A stretch of DNA of 64,000 nt. Source: Mycolicibacterium iranicum. Lineage in GTDB: Bacteria; Actinomycetota; Actinomycetes; Mycobacteriales; Mycobacteriaceae. Location: assembly GCF_014190915.1 (NCBI RefSeq), contig NZ_JACHVU010000010.1, positions 89,723-153,722 on the forward strand, written 5' to 3'. Every line of letters begins with the position of its first letter. Position 1 is the first letter of the stretch. The position numbers were made by a program, and so were the translations under genes. Under the pieces are notes generated by a model. The model searched no databases, was not told the origin of the DNA, and was given only the letters and a program-made list of their open reading frames with translations. This document shows, in pieces, positions 61,685 through 64,000 of this stretch.

Positions 61685-62478
61685 CCGATAGTCGGGATGC
61701 CGAGCTGGGCCACGCCCTCACGGCGCTGCGGGCGCGCCTGGAACGGGCCGCCGCGGCGGCCGGGCGCGATGTCGCCGGCATCGAGCTGCTGCCGGTCACG
61801 AAATTCTTTCCCGCATCCGATGTGGTGGCGTTGCACCGGCTGGGGTGTACGGCCTTCGCGGAGTCGCGCGATCAGGAGGCGTCGGCCAAGGTCGAGGAGG
61901 TCGGCCGCATCCTCGGGCCGGTGCCGATCCGTTGGCACATGGTCGGGCGCATCCAGCGCAACAAGGCGCGGTCCGTGGCGCGCTGGGCGTACGCCGCACA
62001 TTCTGTCGACAGCGCCAAAGTCGTTGCGGCGCTGGACCGCTCTGCCTCCGAAGCGCTCGACGAGGGGCTGCGCCGGGAGCCCCTGCGGGTGTATCTGCAG
62101 GTCAGCCTCGACGGCGACGAGGCCCGCGGCGGCGTGGATGTGGACGCCGTGGACCGGATCGACGAACTGTGTGGCGCGATGGACTCCGCGGCGGCGTTGA
62201 CCTTTGTCGGCCTGATGGCCGTGCCACCGATCGGTGCCGATCCTGGCGAATCCTTCGCCCGGTTACAACGCGAGCGTGAGCGGGTACAGACCGCTTACCA
62301 GCAACGCATCGAGTTGTCCGCCGGCATGTCCGGTGACCTCGAAGCGGCGGTCCAACATGGATCGACGTGTGTGCGTGTCGGTACCGCGCTATTGGGAGCG
62401 CGACCGCTAACGTCACCGGAAGTAGTCACACCAGTCACACCTTCATCACAGGCACCGCCAGAAGGGTCCTCACAATGA
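61681..62478 (+). CDS. PLP homeostasis protein (YggS/PROSC family, Rv2148c type)
   Basis: Pyridoxal-phosphate-binding protein of 265 residues, single-domain barrel without known catalytic activity that keeps PLP and amino acid pools balanced. The PLP lysine is in LLPVTKFFPA; WHMVGRIQRNKAR and the phosphate site VRVGTALLG are typical. A Ser/Pro/Thr-rich tail of about 20 residues is extra. It is coupled on both sides by 4-bp ATGA overlaps, to yfiH and sepF. Confidence 0.92.
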   Translation: MTDSRDAELGHALTALRARLERAAAAAGRDVAGIELLPVTKFFPASDVVALHRLGCTAFAESRDQEASAKVEEVGRILGPVPIRWHMVGRIQRNKARSVARWAYAAHSVDSAKVVAALDRSASEALDEGLRREPLRVYLQVSLDGDEARGGVDVDAVDRIDELCGAMDSAAALTFVGLMAVPPIGADPGESFARLQRERERVQTAYQQRIELSAGMSGDLEAAVQHGSTCVRVGTALLGARPLTSPEVVTPVTPSSQAPPEGSSQ

Positions 62479-63134
62479 GCACACTGCACAAAGTCAAGGC
62501 CTACTTCGGTATGGCGCCGATGGACGACTACGAAGACGACTATTACGAGGACGACGACCGCGGTCCCGCGCGCAGCGGCTACCGTCGTCCCCGCGAAGAT
62601 CGCTTCGAGGACGAGGGTTACACCCGCGGCTACGACAGCCATCCGGAAGACCGTCGCCGTGAATACGACGAGCCGCCCGCCTACCGAGGTGGCATGGCCG
62701 GCGGTTTCGACGACGCCCGCTTCGAGGCCCGGATGCGTACCCCCCGCGAATTCGACCGCACCCCACCGCGTTTCGGCGCCATGCGCGGATCGACCCGCGG
62801 CGCACTCGCGATGGACCCACGCGGCATGGCCGAGCTGTTCGAGGCGGGGAGCCCACTCGCCAAGATCACGACCCTGCGCCCGAAGGACTACAGCGAGGCC
62901 CGCACCATCGGCGAGCGCTTCCGTGACGGCACCCCGGTGATCATGGACCTCGTCTCGATGGACAACGCCGACGCCAAGCGGCTGGTGGATTTCGCGGCCG
63001 GGCTGGCCTTCGCGCTGCGGGGCTCGTTCGACAAGGTGGCGACCAAGGTCTTCCTGCTCTCGCCGGCCGATGTGGACGTCACCGCCGAGCAGCGGCGCCG
63101 CATCGCCGAAGCGGGCTTCTACGCCTACCAGTAG
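62475..63134 (+). CDS. sepF: Cell division protein SepF
   Basis: Cytosolic FtsZ-anchoring protein of 219 residues. The N-terminal amphipathic membrane-targeting helix (STLHKVKAYFGMAP) is followed by a disordered region rich in Asp, Glu, Arg and Tyr (about 15-115). The SepF core (about 120-219) includes ITTLRPKDYSEARTIGERF and LVDFAAGLAFALRGSFDKV. In mycobacteria, which lack FtsA and ZipA, SepF links FtsZ to the membrane. AGAAGGG precedes the ATG, which overlaps the yggS-type stop. Confidence 0.95.
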   Translation: MSTLHKVKAYFGMAPMDDYEDDYYEDDDRGPARSGYRRPREDRFEDEGYTRGYDSHPEDRRREYDEPPAYRGGMAGGFDDARFEARMRTPREFDRTPPRFGAMRGSTRGALAMDPRGMAELFEAGSPLAKITTLRPKDYSEARTIGERFRDGTPVIMDLVSMDNADAKRLVDFAAGLAFALRGSFDKVATKVFLLSPADVDVTAEQRRRIAEAGFYAYQ

Positions 63135-63225
63135 GCAGGTCCGTCAACCCGGGTAGGCTGACGAGGTCGCAGTCTCCGCGGCCTGTTGTCAAAGTCACAC
63201 TTCTGCCTGAGTGAGGTCGGCTCCG

Positions 63226-63516
63226 TTGGCGCTCTTCTTCGAAATCCTGGGTTTCGCGCTGTTCGTTTTCTGGTTACTGCTCATTGCCCGGGTCGTCGTC
63301 GAGTTCATCCGGTCATTCAGCCGGGACTGGCACCCGCGTGGCGCGACGGTCGTCGTCCTCGAGGTGATCATGACGCTGACCGATCCGCCCGTGAAATTGC
63401 TGCGTCGGATAATTCCGCAGCTCACGATAGGTGCCGTGCGGTTCGATCTGTCGATCATGGTGCTGCTGCTCGTCGCGTTCATCGGCATGCAGCTGGCGTT
63501 CGGCGCCACTGCCTGA
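63226..63516 (+). CDS. YggT-family membrane protein (Rv2146c type)
   Basis: Small membrane protein of 96 residues with two spans (about 4-26 and 72-93) separated by a loop carrying SRDWHPRGATVVVLEVIMTLTDPP (read in parts) and LRRIIPQL, the YggT signature. The TTG at 63226, with GAGG nine bases upstream, gives the family's usual length; a GTG five codons upstream is the alternative. YggT genes sit between sepF and divIVA in many Gram-positives and may serve envelope or osmotic functions; the exact role is not known. Confidence 0.87.
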   Translation: MALFFEILGFALFVFWLLLIARVVVEFIRSFSRDWHPRGATVVVLEVIMTLTDPPVKLLRRIIPQLTIGAVRFDLSIMVLLLVAFIGMQLAFGATA

Positions 63517-63639
63517 CCGTTGTCCGGCCTGGGCGGTCGCGTCTCGGCGAGGCGCGGTACGGGGAATTCCGCATTTCCTGCCCGCCTGGCGGAATGTTGA
63601 GTTTCGGTATTAATTATCGGCCTCGCCTGCAACCGCCGG

Positions 63640-63651
63640 GTCACGTGTGAC
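63640..63651. promoter_or_regulatory. Interrupted palindrome GTCACGTGTGAC upstream of wag31
   Basis: Arms GTCAC and GTGAC flank GT, about 35-45 bp upstream of the wag31 -10 box, where an activator could sit. An A+T patch (TATTAATTAT, 63608-63617) lies just upstream. No known mycobacterial regulator is assigned to it here. Confidence 0.3.
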
Positions 63652-63684
63652 AGGATGGACGCCAGTTACGTTTCAGTAAGGCTT

Positions 63685-63690
63685 TACACT
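63685..63690 (+). promoter_or_regulatory. -10 box TACACT of wag31
   Basis: TACACT predicts a start near 63697 and a leader of about 33 nt with AGGGGG seven bases before the ATG. No clear -35 hexamer is visible. Confidence 0.5.
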
Positions 63691-63729
63691 TCGTGATCAG
63701 TTGACGGTCCAGACTCAAGGGGGCAGACA

Positions 63730-64000
63730 ATGCCGCTCACTCCTGCCGACGTGCACAACGTGGCATTCAGCAAGCCACCCATTGGCAAGCGCGGCTACAA
63801 CGAGGACGAGGTAGACGCCTTCCTCGATCTCGTCGAGAACGAGCTGTCCCGTCTCATCGAGGAGAACACCGACCTGCGCCAGCGGGTCGCCGAACTCGAT
63901 CAGGAACTCTCGTCGGCCCGTGCCGGCGGGGCCGCGGCCCAGCCGACGCAGACCATCCCAGTCTACGAGCCGGAGCCCGAACCCGCACCGGCGCCGACCC
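63730..64000 (+). CDS. wag31: DivIVA-family polar growth protein Wag31 (partial, cut by window end)
   Basis: The first 90 residues of Wag31, which gathers at cell poles and directs polar wall growth. The DivIVA N-terminal domain MPLTPADVHNVAFSKPP with GKRGYNEDEVDAFLDLVE is followed by the first coiled coil. Thr73 (QPTQT) falls at the position phosphorylated by PknA in M. tuberculosis Wag31. A Glu/Pro-rich linker starts at about residue 77 and the gene runs off the window. AGGGGG precedes the ATG. Confidence 0.95.
   Translation, partial: MPLTPADVHNVAFSKPPIGKRGYNEDEVDAFLDLVENELSRLIEENTDLRQRVAELDQELSSARAGGAAAQPTQTIPVYEPEPEPAPAPT

Overview
The window is high-GC actinobacterial DNA. Its gene order follows the Mycobacterium tuberculosis block running from Rv2213 (pepB) down to Rv2145c (wag31) almost gene for gene. 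Mycobacterial hallmarks are MmpS3, LppM, PknL with its partner, PimB', the LM/LAM mannosyltransferases, a Rieske-cytochrome bcc plus aa3 oxidase cluster without a separate cytochrome c, and a dcw cluster ending in wag31. PE/PGRS genes, insertion sequences and several slow-grower genes known from that block are absent, so a fast-growing or environmental mycobacterium (Mycolicibacterium type) is most likely. The species cannot be told from the sequence alone.

Layout. 1-3.9 kb: pepB, then a membrane acyltransferase with a separate SGNH lipoprotein, transcribed leftwards from a promoter that overlaps a 16/19 match to the IdeR iron box. 3.9-10.3 kb: gcvT, ilvE, late cobalamin genes cobS and cobT behind a DUF3043 membrane protein, glycerate kinase, and an ErpA/IscA-type Fe-S protein. 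10.3-14.1 kb: a proline-rich membrane protein, adenosine kinase, asnB, and a 35-bp tandem repeat. 14.2-21.9 kb: respiratory genes ctaC, ctaF, mmpS3 and a membrane protein, facing qcrB-qcrA-qcrC-ctaE across a perfect 48-bp inverted repeat. 22-35 kb: trpD, a DnaQ/GIY-YIG nuclease, a small CxxC protein, an NlpC/P60 hydrolase, a metallopeptidase-like protein, pimB', fadD15, a five-gene SRPBCC/ArsA/PlsC run and an LM/LAM mannosyltransferase. 35-44 kb: RNase AS, aroG, pknL with its DNA-binding partner, mptA-idsA2-lppM-GNAT, and a DUF3040 protein closed by a U-tract terminator. 44.4-64 kb: the dcw cluster mraZ, rsmH, ftsL-like, pbpB, murE, murF, mraY, murD, ftsW, murG, murC, ftsQ, ftsZ, yfiH, yggS, sepF, yggT and wag31 (cut by the window end).

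How the genes work together. Three envelope themes meet here: peptidoglycan synthesis and division (dcw), phosphoinositol mannoside and lipoglycan assembly (pimB', mptA, the Rv2181-type enzyme, the acyltransferases), and the respiratory supercomplex. Regulation visible in the sequence includes the IdeR box, three MraZ boxes in front of mraZ plus an inverted pair 130 bp upstream, and many -10 hexamers 6-7 nt in front of the start codon, the leaderless arrangement common in mycobacteria. No tRNA, rRNA, CRISPR, prophage or insertion sequence was seen. No gene-free stretch exceeds 300 bases: the longest are 44220-44510 (terminator and MraZ boxes), 59545-59745 (ftsZ leader) and 63517-63729 (wag31 promoter region).
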